A DNA stretch of 64,000 nucleotides. Origin: Pullulanibacillus pueri. GTDB lineage: Bacteria > Bacillota > Bacilli > Bacillales > Sporolactobacillaceae. A program made the position numbers and the translations under genes. Of the stretch, positions 1-7,908 are shown one piece after another (the stretch's first letter is position 1; every line of letters starts with the position of its first letter). The notes under the pieces were generated by a model that had not been told where the DNA came from, did not search any database, and saw nothing but the letters and a program-made list of their open reading frames with translations. Location of the stretch: positions 124,001 to 188,000 of the forward strand of contig NZ_BMFV01000003.1 of assembly GCF_014639255.1 (NCBI RefSeq). The letters run 5' to 3'.

Positions 1-180
1 CTTTCGGACTCGGGTGACTAGGAGATGGTGGTTCCTGTCCGCATTTTCGGAGGCCGCTTTTTGTTCCGGAAAGGTCAGTTTTTGAATAAACATTTTTTCT
101 TCGTCACTGACTAGCAAATGTTTAAGTTCCTCAATCGCTTTGCCATAAGAATTATTTTCTTTTCCTGAAATGGAGCCAGA
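1..180 (-). CDS. Possible partial reading frame running off the left edge
   Basis: On the minus strand a frame stays open from about position 180 to the window edge and encodes a hydrophilic stretch containing ELKHLLVSDEEKMFIQKLTF and then ADRNHHLLVTRVRK. Its composition looks protein-like, with charged and amphipathic residues and no low-complexity run. No ATG with a ribosome binding site lies at its right end; a TTG or an internal ATG would have to serve as start. I do not recognise the family. It could be the beginning of a gene that continues to the left, or a fragment of a decayed one. Confidence 0.25.
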
Positions 181-218
181 CGCTTAGATTTTTATCATAA
201 GTTAAGGAGGATTATCGT

Positions 219-293
219 ATGTGTATAAAGGACCAGATTGTGGATTTGCCGACACGTGAGGTTTTCAAGGAACATACACTGAAGAGTAAATAA
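219..293 (+). CDS. Possible 24-residue small ORF with a strong ribosome binding site
   Basis: An ATG stands seven bases after a perfect AAGGAGG and is followed by 24 sense codons and TAA. The peptide begins MCIKDQIVDLPTREVF. It is hydrophilic, without a signal peptide or membrane segment. It lies about 400 bases upstream of the sulfate activation operon, too far to be an obvious leader. It may be a real small protein or the surviving start of a truncated gene; I do not recognise it. Confidence 0.2.
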   Translation: MCIKDQIVDLPTREVFKEHTLKSK

Positions 294-639
294 GGCAGGT
301 TATCTTATTCATTAAAGTGCTTAAGTTTAACTAAGAGTAGCTTATGATTTTGTGTTCAGGTCAGCACGCTTTTAGCAGATGAAAAGCGGTTTAAGGCTTT
401 ACGAATAATTAAAAACTAAGTTTTTCTATTAAATTAGTAGGAATTAAGGTATACTATGTAGAAAATTAATAATAAGTTAAGACTTCTCTGTTAACATGTC
501 CTCTAAAGCATTAATAAAAATACAAGAGTTTAAGAGTAAGAATCAAAATGTAAAAGGATTTACATAAACTTTTAAATATTACTCTTTTTTTGATAGTGTT
601 GAACTATAGATATAACGTTCTGTATTTTCTATTAACGTT
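294..639. other. Intergenic region upstream of the sulfate operon
   Basis: This AT-rich stretch holds no convincing ORF. I looked for an S-box (SAM) riboswitch, common ahead of sulfur genes in Bacillales, and found neither its conserved core nor an obvious leader terminator. No clear operator was seen. Confidence 0.4.
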
Positions 640-669
640 TTAAGACTTGAGTTAAAGGGAATCTATAAT
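640..669 (+). promoter_or_regulatory. Candidate SigA promoter of the sat operon
   Basis: A perfect TATAAT at 664-669 lies 18 bases after TTAAGA at 640-645, which matches four of six positions of the -35 consensus. Transcription would begin only a few bases before the ribosome binding site GGAGG at 681-685, so the leader would be very short. Confidence 0.35.
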
Positions 670-693
670 AAGTTTTAAAGGGAGGAATTCATT

Positions 694-1860
694 TTGACAT
701 CTATAACTCAAACAAACTTGCAAGCACATGGAGGACCACTTGTAAACCGAGAGCTTTCTGAAGAAGAATGGAAGAATGTTGACAAGGAAGACTTACAGGC
801 GATTACAGTTTCACCATGGACCGTTTCAGATATTGAACTCATTGGTATCGGAGGATTCAGCCCACTGACGGGATTTATGGGAAAAGAAGATTATCTGAGT
901 GTCGTTAATAAAACTCGACTAGCAAATGGGCTCGTTTGGAGTATTCCGATTACACTACCAGTGACTCGAGAAGAAGCTGAGCAATTAAACATTGGGGATC
1001 GTGTTTTGTTGCTAGGAGAAGACGGCATTACTTATGGTGTGCTCGATCTTGAAGAAAAGTATGAATACGATAAAGCCTTAGAAGCGCAGAACGTTTATGG
1101 AACAACAGACAGTGCCCACCCAGGGGTTAAAAAAGTCTATGAAAAAGGAGAAGTCTATCTCGCAGGGCCGATCCATCTCGTCAATCGTCCAGACCATGGA
1201 GACTTTGCCGACCAGTATATGGATCCAAAAGAGACGCGTGCGATGTTCGCTGATTTAGGCTGGAAGACGATTGTGGGGTTCCAAACACGCAACCCTGTTC
1301 ACCGTGCCCACGAATACATTCAAAAATGTGCTTTAGAGGCTGTTGATGGTCTATTGCTCAATCCACTTGTCGGTGAAACGAAGAGCGATGATATTTCAGC
1401 CGAAATCCGTATGGAAAGCTATAAAGTCATCTTAGAAAATTATTATCCAAAAGATCGGACGCGCCTCGTCATTTATCCCGCGGCAATGCGTTATGCAGGG
1501 CCAAAGGAAGCGATCCTACATGCCATTGTGCGTAAAAATTATGGATGCACGCATTTCATTGTGGGTCGTGATCACGCCGGTGTCGGTGACTATTATGGCA
1601 CTTACGAGGCTCAAGAACTGATCAGTCAATATGAAGAGGAATTAGGTATTGGTATCTTTAAGTTTGAGCATGCCTTCTATTGCAAGAAGTGCGGCAATAT
1701 GGGGACGGCAAAAACCTGCCCACACGATAAAGAATTTCATGTCCATTTAAGTGGGACCAAAGTGCGTGAAATGCTTCGTCAAGGCATCAAGCCACCAGCA
1801 GAATTTTCACGCCCTGAGGTTGCGGAAGTCCTCATTAAGGGTATGCAAGTTCAAGAGTAA
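694..1860 (+). CDS. sat: Sulfate adenylyltransferase (ATP sulfurylase)
   Basis: The enzyme makes adenosine 5'-phosphosulfate (APS) from ATP and sulfate in the cytoplasm, the first step of sulfate activation. At 388 residues it has the length of the single-domain bacterial Sat family. The nucleotide-binding signature [12 protein letters not shown] lies near residues 196-207 with its HxxH histidines, and [12 protein letters not shown] follows near 290. A CKKCG...CPH cluster near 329-343 is the zinc-type site seen in many family members. Translation starts at TTG after GGAGG, eight bases away; no ATG fits. The next gene begins 14 bases downstream, so this is the first gene of a four-gene operon with the permease, cysC and cysQ. 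No cysH, cysI or cysJ follows, which points to PAPS production rather than reductive assimilation. Confidence 0.96.
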   Translation: MTSITQTNLQAHGGPLVNRELSEEEWKNVDKEDLQAITVSPWTVSDIELIGIGGFSPLTGFMGKEDYLSVVNKTRLANGLVWSIPITLPVTREEAEQLNIGDRVLLLGEDGITYGVLDLEEKYEYDKALEAQNVYGTTDSAHPGVKKVYEKGEVYLAGPIHLVNRPDHGDFADQYMDPKETRAMFADLGWKTIVGFQTRNPVHRAHEYIQKCALEAVDGLLLNPLVGETKSDDISAEIRMESYKVILENYYPKDRTRLVIYPAAMRYAGPKEAILHAIVRKNYGCTHFIVGRDHAGVGDYYGTYEAQELISQYEEELGIGIFKFEHAFYCKKCGNMGTAKTCPHDKEFHVHLSGTKVREMLRQGIKPPAEFSRPEVAEVLIKGMQVQE

Positions 1861-1874
1861 AGGTTGGAACGCCC

Positions 1875-3653
1875 ATGACTTGGCAGATCCTGCTTGTGCT
1901 TAGTGTAATTATGTTAATGATGGTCGGGCTGATTTTTGAATGGGCTCGACCCGATCTCATTGTTTTTACTGCCCTTGCCATTTTCTTATTAACAGGCATC
2001 GTATCGCCAGAGGAAGGGTTGCAGGGGTTTAGCAATGAAGGTATGTTGACAGTGGCACTTCTCTTTATTATCGCCAGTGCCATTCAGAATAGTGGCATAT
2101 TTAATCGGATAATGGTAAATGTCTTAGGTAAAAAGTCACGAGGTACTTTAGCTCTGTTACGGATGCTCGTCCCTGTTTCAGGTCTTTCGGCATTTTTGAA
2201 TAATACACCTATTGTCGCCATGCTAACGCCTGTGATTCGGAAATGGTGTGAGGATCGTGGGATCTCTGCCTCCAAATTTTTAATTCCGCTATCGTATGCG
2301 ACAATATTAGGTGGAATGATCACGATCATGGGGACCTCCACAACTCTTGTTGTTCATGGAATGCTTTTAAAAAATAATAATGAAGGATTTTCCTTTTTCC
2401 AAATCGCGATCATTGGCATTCCGGCCACTCTTATTGGTCTGCTTTATCTCGTGACAGTGGGTTATAAATTATTGCCTAACCGAAAAGGACGGGAATTTGA
2501 TCGTACCGATAACAGTAAAGATTATCTTGCAGAATTGGTCGTTGAAGAAAACTATCCATTTATAAATCAATCAGTGGAACAAGCAGGCTTAAGACAACTC
2601 AATGGACTCTTTCTCATCGAAATTATCCGAGAATTTGAAGTCATTTCACCAGTAAGGGCATCAACCCTTATTCGAAAAGGCGACCGCCTTATTTTTACCG
2701 GGGAAGTTTCGACGATCGCCGAATTGCAAAACACAAAGGGACTCCGTCTCGACCCTGCTTCTGATATTTCAATTGAACAGCTGATTAATGCGGAGAATCA
2801 AGTGGTTGAGGTGGTCATCTCTCACCAATCCTCATTAATTGGGAAAACAGTAAAAACAGTGAATTTTAGAGGGAAATACGATGGCGCTGTTATTGCTGTT
2901 CATCGTCATCACGAAAGAATTCGAGGAAAGATTGGAAATATCATTTTAAAACCTGGAGATACATTATTAGTTTTAACAGGCTCAGATTTTAATATCAGAC
3001 AAAATATGAATGACTTTTATGTCGTGACTCCCATTGCCAATCCTTTTATCTCAAAGGCGAATATTAAAAAGGGCTGGTTTACGATGGTGACCCTTGTCAT
3101 CACGATTGGACTGGTGACCTGTGGATTTTTATCCATGTTTAAAGGGATGTGCCTTGAAGTCATCTTACTTTTACTTTCAAGAACAATCACTATTGAAGAG
3201 GCACAAAAGGCCTTGCAGTTTAAAGTTCTTCTTATTATCGCCTCAGCTTTTGGCGTCGGCGCAGCAATAACGCAGTCTGGTGCGGCGGAATGGATTGCGT
3301 CGGGGCTTGTGAAAGTCGGCCAACCCTTAGGGACACTGGCCCTTTTGTATATTGTTTATTTCTTAACCAATCTATTTACAGAATTTATTACGAATAATGC
3401 GGCTGCCGTGATGATGTTTCCCATAGCCATGTCAGTCGCCGATGCCGTTCACGTTGATGAAATCGCGTTTGCGCTCATTATTACTGTAGCTGCCTCAGCC
3501 AGTTTTATAACACCCATAGGGTATCAAACGAATCTCATTGTCTATGGACCAGGGGGTTATCATTTTAAGGATTATGTAAAAGTCGGACTCCCACTCAGTT
3601 TAATGGTTATGGTTTTGACAGTGACGATTGTTAAATTTGTATGGATAGGATGA
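1875..3653 (+). CDS. SLC13-type permease with two TrkA-C (RCK_C) domains, probable sulfate transporter
   Basis: This is a 592-residue integral membrane protein. About five hydrophobic segments fill residues 1-180, two soluble TrkA-C-like domains lie near 215-300 and 300-385, and a second hydrophobic block fills 400-592. This split layout is typical of SLC13/DASS-related permeases with inserted RCK_C domains. The motif [11 protein letters not shown] near residues 108-118 and its counterpart [12 protein letters not shown] near 504-515 are the paired helical-hairpin signatures of the family. Substrate cannot be read from sequence, but its place between sat and cysC makes sulfate uptake the most likely role. 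The ATG at 1875 follows a modest AAAGG. Its stop overlaps possible cysC starts (TGATG), indicating translational coupling. Confidence 0.85.
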   Translation: MTWQILLVLSVIMLMMVGLIFEWARPDLIVFTALAIFLLTGIVSPEEGLQGFSNEGMLTVALLFIIASAIQNSGIFNRIMVNVLGKKSRGTLALLRMLVPVSGLSAFLNNTPIVAMLTPVIRKWCEDRGISASKFLIPLSYATILGGMITIMGTSTTLVVHGMLLKNNNEGFSFFQIAIIGIPATLIGLLYLVTVGYKLLPNRKGREFDRTDNSKDYLAELVVEENYPFINQSVEQAGLRQLNGLFLIEIIREFEVISPVRASTLIRKGDRLIFTGEVSTIAELQNTKGLRLDPASDISIEQLINAENQVVEVVISHQSSLIGKTVKTVNFRGKYDGAVIAVHRHHERIRGKIGNIILKPGDTLLVLTGSDFNIRQNMNDFYVVTPIANPFISKANIKKGWFTMVTLVITIGLVTCGFLSMFKGMCLEVILLLLSRTITIEEAQKALQFKVLLIIASAFGVGAAITQSGAAEWIASGLVKVGQPLGTLALLYIVYFLTNLFTEFITNNAAAVMMFPIAMSVADAVHVDEIAFALIITVAASASFITPIGYQTNLIVYGPGGYHFKDYVKVGLPLSLMVMVLTVTIVKFVWIG

Positions 3654-3658
3654 TGAAA

Positions 3659-4261
3659 ATGACAAAGGCAACAAATATTGTGTGGCATGATGGTCAAGTT
3701 TCGAAACAAGATCGTCAAGCACTTAATGGACATAAAAGCGCCGTCCTTTGGTTTACGGGTCTTTCAGGTGCAGGTAAATCAACAGTTGCGGTAGAGGTTG
3801 AAAAATTGCTTCACAAAATGGGCATCCGCACCTATATCCTTGATGGTGATAATATTCGGCACGGTTTAAATAAAAATCTGGGCTTTTCTCCAGAAGATCG
3901 AAAGGAGAATATTCGACGGATTGGAGAAGTTTCCAAGTTATTTGTCGATGCTGGACTTTTCACACTCACTGCTTTTATTTCCCCTTATCAAGAGGATAGA
4001 GATTTAGTCAGGGATATTTTAGGGGAGAAAGAATTTATTGAGATTTATGTGAAGTGTGATCTGGAGGAATGCGAAAAACGCGATCCAAAAGGCTTGTATG
4101 CCAAGGCTAGAAAAGGTGAAATCAAGAATTTTACAGGGATTGATGCTCCTTATGAAGCTCCTGAAAAACCTGAGCTTGTGGTCGAAAATGATCGCCAGAC
4201 AATCGGAGAATCAGCGCAACAAGTCATTGACTATCTTCAAAAAAACGGGTATATCTCCTAA
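3659..4261 (+). CDS. cysC: Adenylylsulfate (APS) kinase
   Basis: The enzyme phosphorylates APS at the 3' position to give PAPS, the universal sulfate donor. The P-loop GLSGAGKST lies near residues 34-42. The family motifs ISPYQEDR and [11 protein letters not shown] follow in the expected order. About 200 residues is the normal length for bacterial CysC. Three in-frame ATGs (3641, 3653, 3659) are possible; 3659 is chosen because AGGA at 3647-3650 is eight bases upstream and because the protein then starts [12 protein letters not shown], as relatives do. The gene overlaps or abuts the permease upstream and shares TAATG with cysQ downstream, so the genes are almost certainly co-translated. Confidence 0.95.
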   Translation: MTKATNIVWHDGQVSKQDRQALNGHKSAVLWFTGLSGAGKSTVAVEVEKLLHKMGIRTYILDGDNIRHGLNKNLGFSPEDRKENIRRIGEVSKLFVDAGLFTLTAFISPYQEDRDLVRDILGEKEFIEIYVKCDLEECEKRDPKGLYAKARKGEIKNFTGIDAPYEAPEKPELVVENDRQTIGESAQQVIDYLQKNGYIS

Positions 4262-5067
4262 TGGAAGCTGATGCTATCAATATTCAGCATTTAATCGCAG
4301 CAGCCTTAAAAGCAGGAGAAGAAATCTTAAAGGTTTATGAAACAGATTTTCAGGTTGCACATAAATCAGATGACTCCCCACTGACACTGGCCGATCAAAA
4401 ATCGCATGATACAATTGTCCATGCGTTAACCAAGCATTACCCAGAGATTCCGATTCTTAGTGAAGAGGGGCAGGATATTGCCTATGCGGAGAGGCAGCAA
4501 TGGCACACCTTTTGGTTAGTAGATCCCCTTGATGGAACGAAGGAATTTGTAAAGCGGAATGGGGAGTTTACGGTCAATATAGCGCTCGTTGTCAACGCTG
4601 AACCCGTTATTGGGGTGATCTATGCTCCTGTCCTTGATACCCTATATATAGGAAAAAAACACTGGGGTACCTATAAAATAGAAGATAGTCACGAAGTATT
4701 GAATAGCGATATTAAAATAGAAGAGCTCGGTATTAGGCTTCCAAGTTCTAAGACAGAAACCTATACGGTTGTTGCCAGCCGTTCACATATGTCAGAAGCA
4801 ACCGCAGCCTTTATAGCTGAAGCCAAAACAAAATACGGAGAAGTCATCACCTTATCAGCTGGAAGCTCACTCAAACTCTGTCTTGTTGCTGAAGGAAAGG
4901 CCAATGCCTATCCTCGTTATGCCCCCACAATGGAATGGGATACAGGGGCCGGTCAGGCCATTGTTGAAGCAGCTGGCGGAACGGTGACTGTGGCCGACAG
5001 TAAAGCCGTACTGACTTATAATAAAGAAAACTTGAGAAATCCTTGGTTTTTGGTGGAGCGGGACTAG
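4261..5067 (+). CDS. cysQ: 3'(2'),5'-bisphosphate nucleotidase (PAP phosphatase)
   Basis: This is a member of the lithium-sensitive inositol-monophosphatase-like superfamily, 268 residues long. The metal-binding signature WLVDPLDGTKEF is near residues 86-97 and the second signature EWDTGAGQAIVEAAGG near 225. CysQ hydrolyses 3'-phosphoadenosine 5'-phosphate (PAP), the by-product released whenever PAPS is used by a sulfotransferase or a PAPS reductase, and so relieves product inhibition. The start ATG overlaps the cysC stop. With no reductase gene nearby, its presence fits PAP produced by a sulfotransferase; one is encoded at 39554-40438. The operon ends just downstream at a terminator. Confidence 0.93.
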   Translation: MEADAINIQHLIAAALKAGEEILKVYETDFQVAHKSDDSPLTLADQKSHDTIVHALTKHYPEIPILSEEGQDIAYAERQQWHTFWLVDPLDGTKEFVKRNGEFTVNIALVVNAEPVIGVIYAPVLDTLYIGKKHWGTYKIEDSHEVLNSDIKIEELGIRLPSSKTETYTVVASRSHMSEATAAFIAEAKTKYGEVITLSAGSSLKLCLVAEGKANAYPRYAPTMEWDTGAGQAIVEAAGGTVTVADSKAVLTYNKENLRNPWFLVERD

Positions 5068-5128
5068 AAATTAGCTAAGGCTCTTAAGGAAATTAAATAA
5101 TCTTATTACTTTTGCTATAATTACAAAG

Positions 5129-5156
5129 GAGCTACTATTTGGTAGTTCTTTTTTTG
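5129..5156 (+). terminator. Rho-independent terminator of the sat-cysC-cysQ operon
   Basis: GAGCTACTA and TGGTAGTTC can pair over nine positions, including G-U pairs, across a two-base loop at 5129-5148. Eight T residues follow directly. Confidence 0.8.
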
Positions 5157-5237
5157 TGTGTCTGCAACAGGCCTAGTCGATATTTGGAGAAATTTATCAA
5201 AAAAAGTAGAATTTTAGCTTCTAAAAAAGTAAAACTA

Positions 5238-5246
5238 TGGTAAAAT
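5238..5246 (+). promoter_or_regulatory. Candidate extended -10 promoter of the amidase gene
   Basis: TGGTAAAAT contains a TGn extension and a -10-like TAAAAT (5241-5246), with no clear -35 box. A SigD-like GTCGATAT at 5176-5183 lacks an acceptable -35 and was not accepted. Confidence 0.3.
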
Positions 5247-5310
5247 AGTCTTAGTAATTTTGGGTTACTAGTAAACTGTTTGCTATTTTTTTACGAAGGG
5301 AAGTTTAATT

Positions 5311-7797
5311 GTGAAGTTTGGTAAATTAGTAGTTGTAGGTGTCATTTTTTTGCTATGTTTTTCCTATATTCCATTAAGTGCAAGCGCAAGCACCAATGTT
5401 TTAGGAGATTCAAGAAATGCAGTTAATAATGTAAAAATATTAGCAGCTGAAGATAACGGAAAGGTAAATATTCACAAAGAAGCATCTGTAGAAAGTGATG
5501 TACTAGTATCTGTTCCTTCTAAGACAAAGGTATTAGTTTTACAACAAGGCTCTAATTATACTCAGGTCAGTTACTCTAATGAAGAATTAGGAGAACAATG
5601 GGTTGGTTTCGTTGCAAATAGCCTGCTTAAAGATGAGAAACAAGAACAGGCGGATGATGCAACGAAGGAGAATGAACAAGAAGCCCAGAAGAGTAGTAAG
5701 CAGCCAAGTAATGCTAGTGCAGATATTGAAGCAAAAGAAGTAGAAGAGCCCTCAACAGATTCACAATCCAAAAGTACTGAAAAACAAACAGTGAGTGATA
5801 ATAAAAACACTGCTGAAAAAACAATCAAGAGTAAAAAAAGTGATAGTGTTGTAATAAGTGACAAACCTCAGAATCAAGTGACCTCTCCGAAAAAAGAATT
5901 GTTGAAAGGGCTATTATCAGCTCAAACTCTCCATGGTGTGGCCTTGAAGAATCCCACAAATATTTATTCGGAATCATCTGCTGATTCAAAAACCATTAAA
6001 AGTTATGCACAAGGAATTCTATTAAAATTTAAAACATTTACCTCAGATTGGTATGAATGCACAGTCTACATAAAGGGTAAAGCGACAACAGGCTATATCA
6101 ATAAAAATGATGTAGAAGTACCAACAGCAAATCAAAAGACCTTAAAAGGGATTGGGACGAAAAGCTCAACCAAAGTTTACTCAAAAGCCTCGACAGGATC
6201 GAAGGCCTTAAAAAGTTATGCCCAAGGCTCAACATTAAAGTACAAAACGTTTACCTCAGATTGGTATGAATGCACAGTCTATATAAATGGCAAGGCAACG
6301 ACAGGCTTTATCAATAAGGATGATGTAGAAGTTCCAACAACAAGTCAAAAAACTCTAAAAGGGATTGGGACAAAAAGCTCAACTAAAGTTTACTCAAAAG
6401 CCTCGACAGGATCGAAGGTCTTAAAAAGTTATGCCCAAGGCTCAACATTAAAGTACAAGACATTTACCTCAGATTGGTATGAATGCACGGTCTACATAAA
6501 GGGTAAGGCGACGACAGGCTATATCAATAAGAATGATGTAGAAGCACCAACAACAAATCAAAAGGCCTTAAAAGGGATTGGGACAAAAAGTCCAACCAAG
6601 GTCTATTCAAAAGCATCGACAGGATCGAAGGTCTTAAAAAGTTATGTTCAAGGCTCAACATTAAAATATAAAACTTTTACTTCTAATTGGTATGAATGCA
6701 CGGTCTACATAAAGGGTAAAGCCACGACAGGGTATATCAATGTAAAAGATGTCTCTGTTCCTACAGCAAATCCTACTCATTTAAGAGGCGTTGCTCTAGA
6801 AAAATCGACAAAAGTGTATACAGAGGCTTCAGCAGGCTCAAAAAGCTTAAAGAGTTATAGCAAGGGTTCCATTTTAAAATATAAAACCTTTATATCTGGG
6901 TGGTACGAATGTACAGTTTATATAAAGGGTAAAGCGACCACGGGTTATATTAAAGCGAGCACAGTGGAAAATGCGGTAACAAAGCAAACAACTATAAAAG
7001 GTAGTCCGATAACAAGTGTCAAACACGTGTACATTGCACCTTCTACAAGTTCAAAGGTTTTAAAATCTTATCAAAAAGGCGCTGTCTTAAAATATAAAAC
7101 TTTCACATCAAATTGGTATGAATGTACCGTTTATATTAACGGCAAACCAACGACAGGCTATATCTATGCAAAAGTTGACCCTGTGAAAGATTTAAGTGAT
7201 AGAGTTATAGTTTTGGATCCTGGTCATGGTGGGATTGATCCTGGTACAACCGGAGTTGATGGGCTAAAAGAAAAGGTTATTAATCTTACATATGCAAAGA
7301 CGGTGAAAAATGCCCTTGAGTCCAAGGGAGCAACTGTCATTATGACTAGAAATAAGGATGAGAATTGTCAGACAGGAGCAACGGGACACGAAGAACTTCA
7401 ATGTCGTGTGGATATATCTAAGAAGTATTCAGCAGACGTTTATATTTCAATTCATGCGAATTCGTCCACCAGTAGTAGTACAACTGGCATTGAAACACAT
7501 TATAGTTCAAAAAATGACCCTGAATATCCTGGCGTTAATAAGTATCCAAAGGAAAGTAAATTGTTAGCTCAGGCTATACAAAAAGAGATTGTGCCAGCTC
7601 TTGGGGGAAATAGTCGTGGTGTGATTAGTGACAACTTGTATGTAACAAGAAAAAATACTTCACCTGCAGCATTGATAGAAATTGGTTTTATGTCAAATAG
7701 CTCTGAATTAAATCGTATTGAAGAAAGCTCAGTAAGGAATAGTTTCGCCAAGGCATTGACTGCGGCTTTAATTAATTATTTTAATGAAATCTATTAA
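5311..7797 (+). CDS. Secreted N-acetylmuramoyl-L-alanine amidase with SH3-like repeats (LytC-like autolysin)
   Basis: The 828-residue protein has a signal peptide (first 27 residues, ending near SASAS), an SH3-like domain near 45-105, a charged low-complexity linker of about 95 residues, and then six SH3-like repeats of about 71-72 residues (about 205-625). Each repeat carries the core SYAQGSTLKYKTFTSDWYEC or a close variant. The C-terminal amidase_3 domain has the zinc and catalytic residues in DPGHGG (near 636), a following glutamate in LKEKV, SIHAN (near 714) and IEIGF (near 789). The enzyme cuts the bond between muramic acid and the stem peptide, outside the cell. Translation starts at GTG after GAAGGGA. 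The next gene encodes a glucosaminidase with the same repeats and nearly the same first residues. The repeats probably bind the wall polymer made by the following locus. Confidence 0.92.
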   Translation: MKFGKLVVVGVIFLLCFSYIPLSASASTNVLGDSRNAVNNVKILAAEDNGKVNIHKEASVESDVLVSVPSKTKVLVLQQGSNYTQVSYSNEELGEQWVGFVANSLLKDEKQEQADDATKENEQEAQKSSKQPSNASADIEAKEVEEPSTDSQSKSTEKQTVSDNKNTAEKTIKSKKSDSVVISDKPQNQVTSPKKELLKGLLSAQTLHGVALKNPTNIYSESSADSKTIKSYAQGILLKFKTFTSDWYECTVYIKGKATTGYINKNDVEVPTANQKTLKGIGTKSSTKVYSKASTGSKALKSYAQGSTLKYKTFTSDWYECTVYINGKATTGFINKDDVEVPTTSQKTLKGIGTKSSTKVYSKASTGSKVLKSYAQGSTLKYKTFTSDWYECTVYIKGKATTGYINKNDVEAPTTNQKALKGIGTKSPTKVYSKASTGSKVLKSYVQGSTLKYKTFTSNWYECTVYIKGKATTGYINVKDVSVPTANPTHLRGVALEKSTKVYTEASAGSKSLKSYSKGSILKYKTFISGWYECTVYIKGKATTGYIKASTVENAVTKQTTIKGSPITSVKHVYIAPSTSSKVLKSYQKGAVLKYKTFTSNWYECTVYINGKPTTGYIYAKVDPVKDLSDRVIVLDPGHGGIDPGTTGVDGLKEKVINLTYAKTVKNALESKGATVIMTRNKDENCQTGATGHEELQCRVDISKKYSADVYISIHANSSTSSSTTGIETHYSSKNDPEYPGVNKYPKESKLLAQAIQKEIVPALGGNSRGVISDNLYVTRKNTSPAALIEIGFMSNSSELNRIEESSVRNSFAKALTAALINYFNEIY

Positions 7798-7830
7798 ATG
7801 ATAAAATTGATTAGTAATTTGTTGTTTTAC

Positions 7831-7858
7831 TAAATATTTTAATCTACTAATCCGATAT
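7831..7858 (+). promoter_or_regulatory. Candidate SigD promoter of the glucosaminidase gene
   Basis: TAAA at 7831-7834, 16 bases, then TCCGATAT at 7851-7858 resembles the SigD consensus TAAA-N15-GCCGATAT with one mismatch. In B. subtilis the glucosaminidase gene lytD is SigD-dependent, which supports the reading. Confidence 0.5.
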
Positions 7859-7908
7859 ATTTAGTGAACCTGTTACATCTTTTTTCATTAACTTAAGGAG
7901 GGGTTGTG

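Noticed and set aside
300..690. SAM (S-box) riboswitch ahead of sat
   Set aside because: The conserved core elements and a leader terminator were not found.
5176..5183. SigD -10 box (GTCGATAT) ahead of the amidase
   Set aside because: No acceptable TAAA-type -35 at 14-16 bases upstream.
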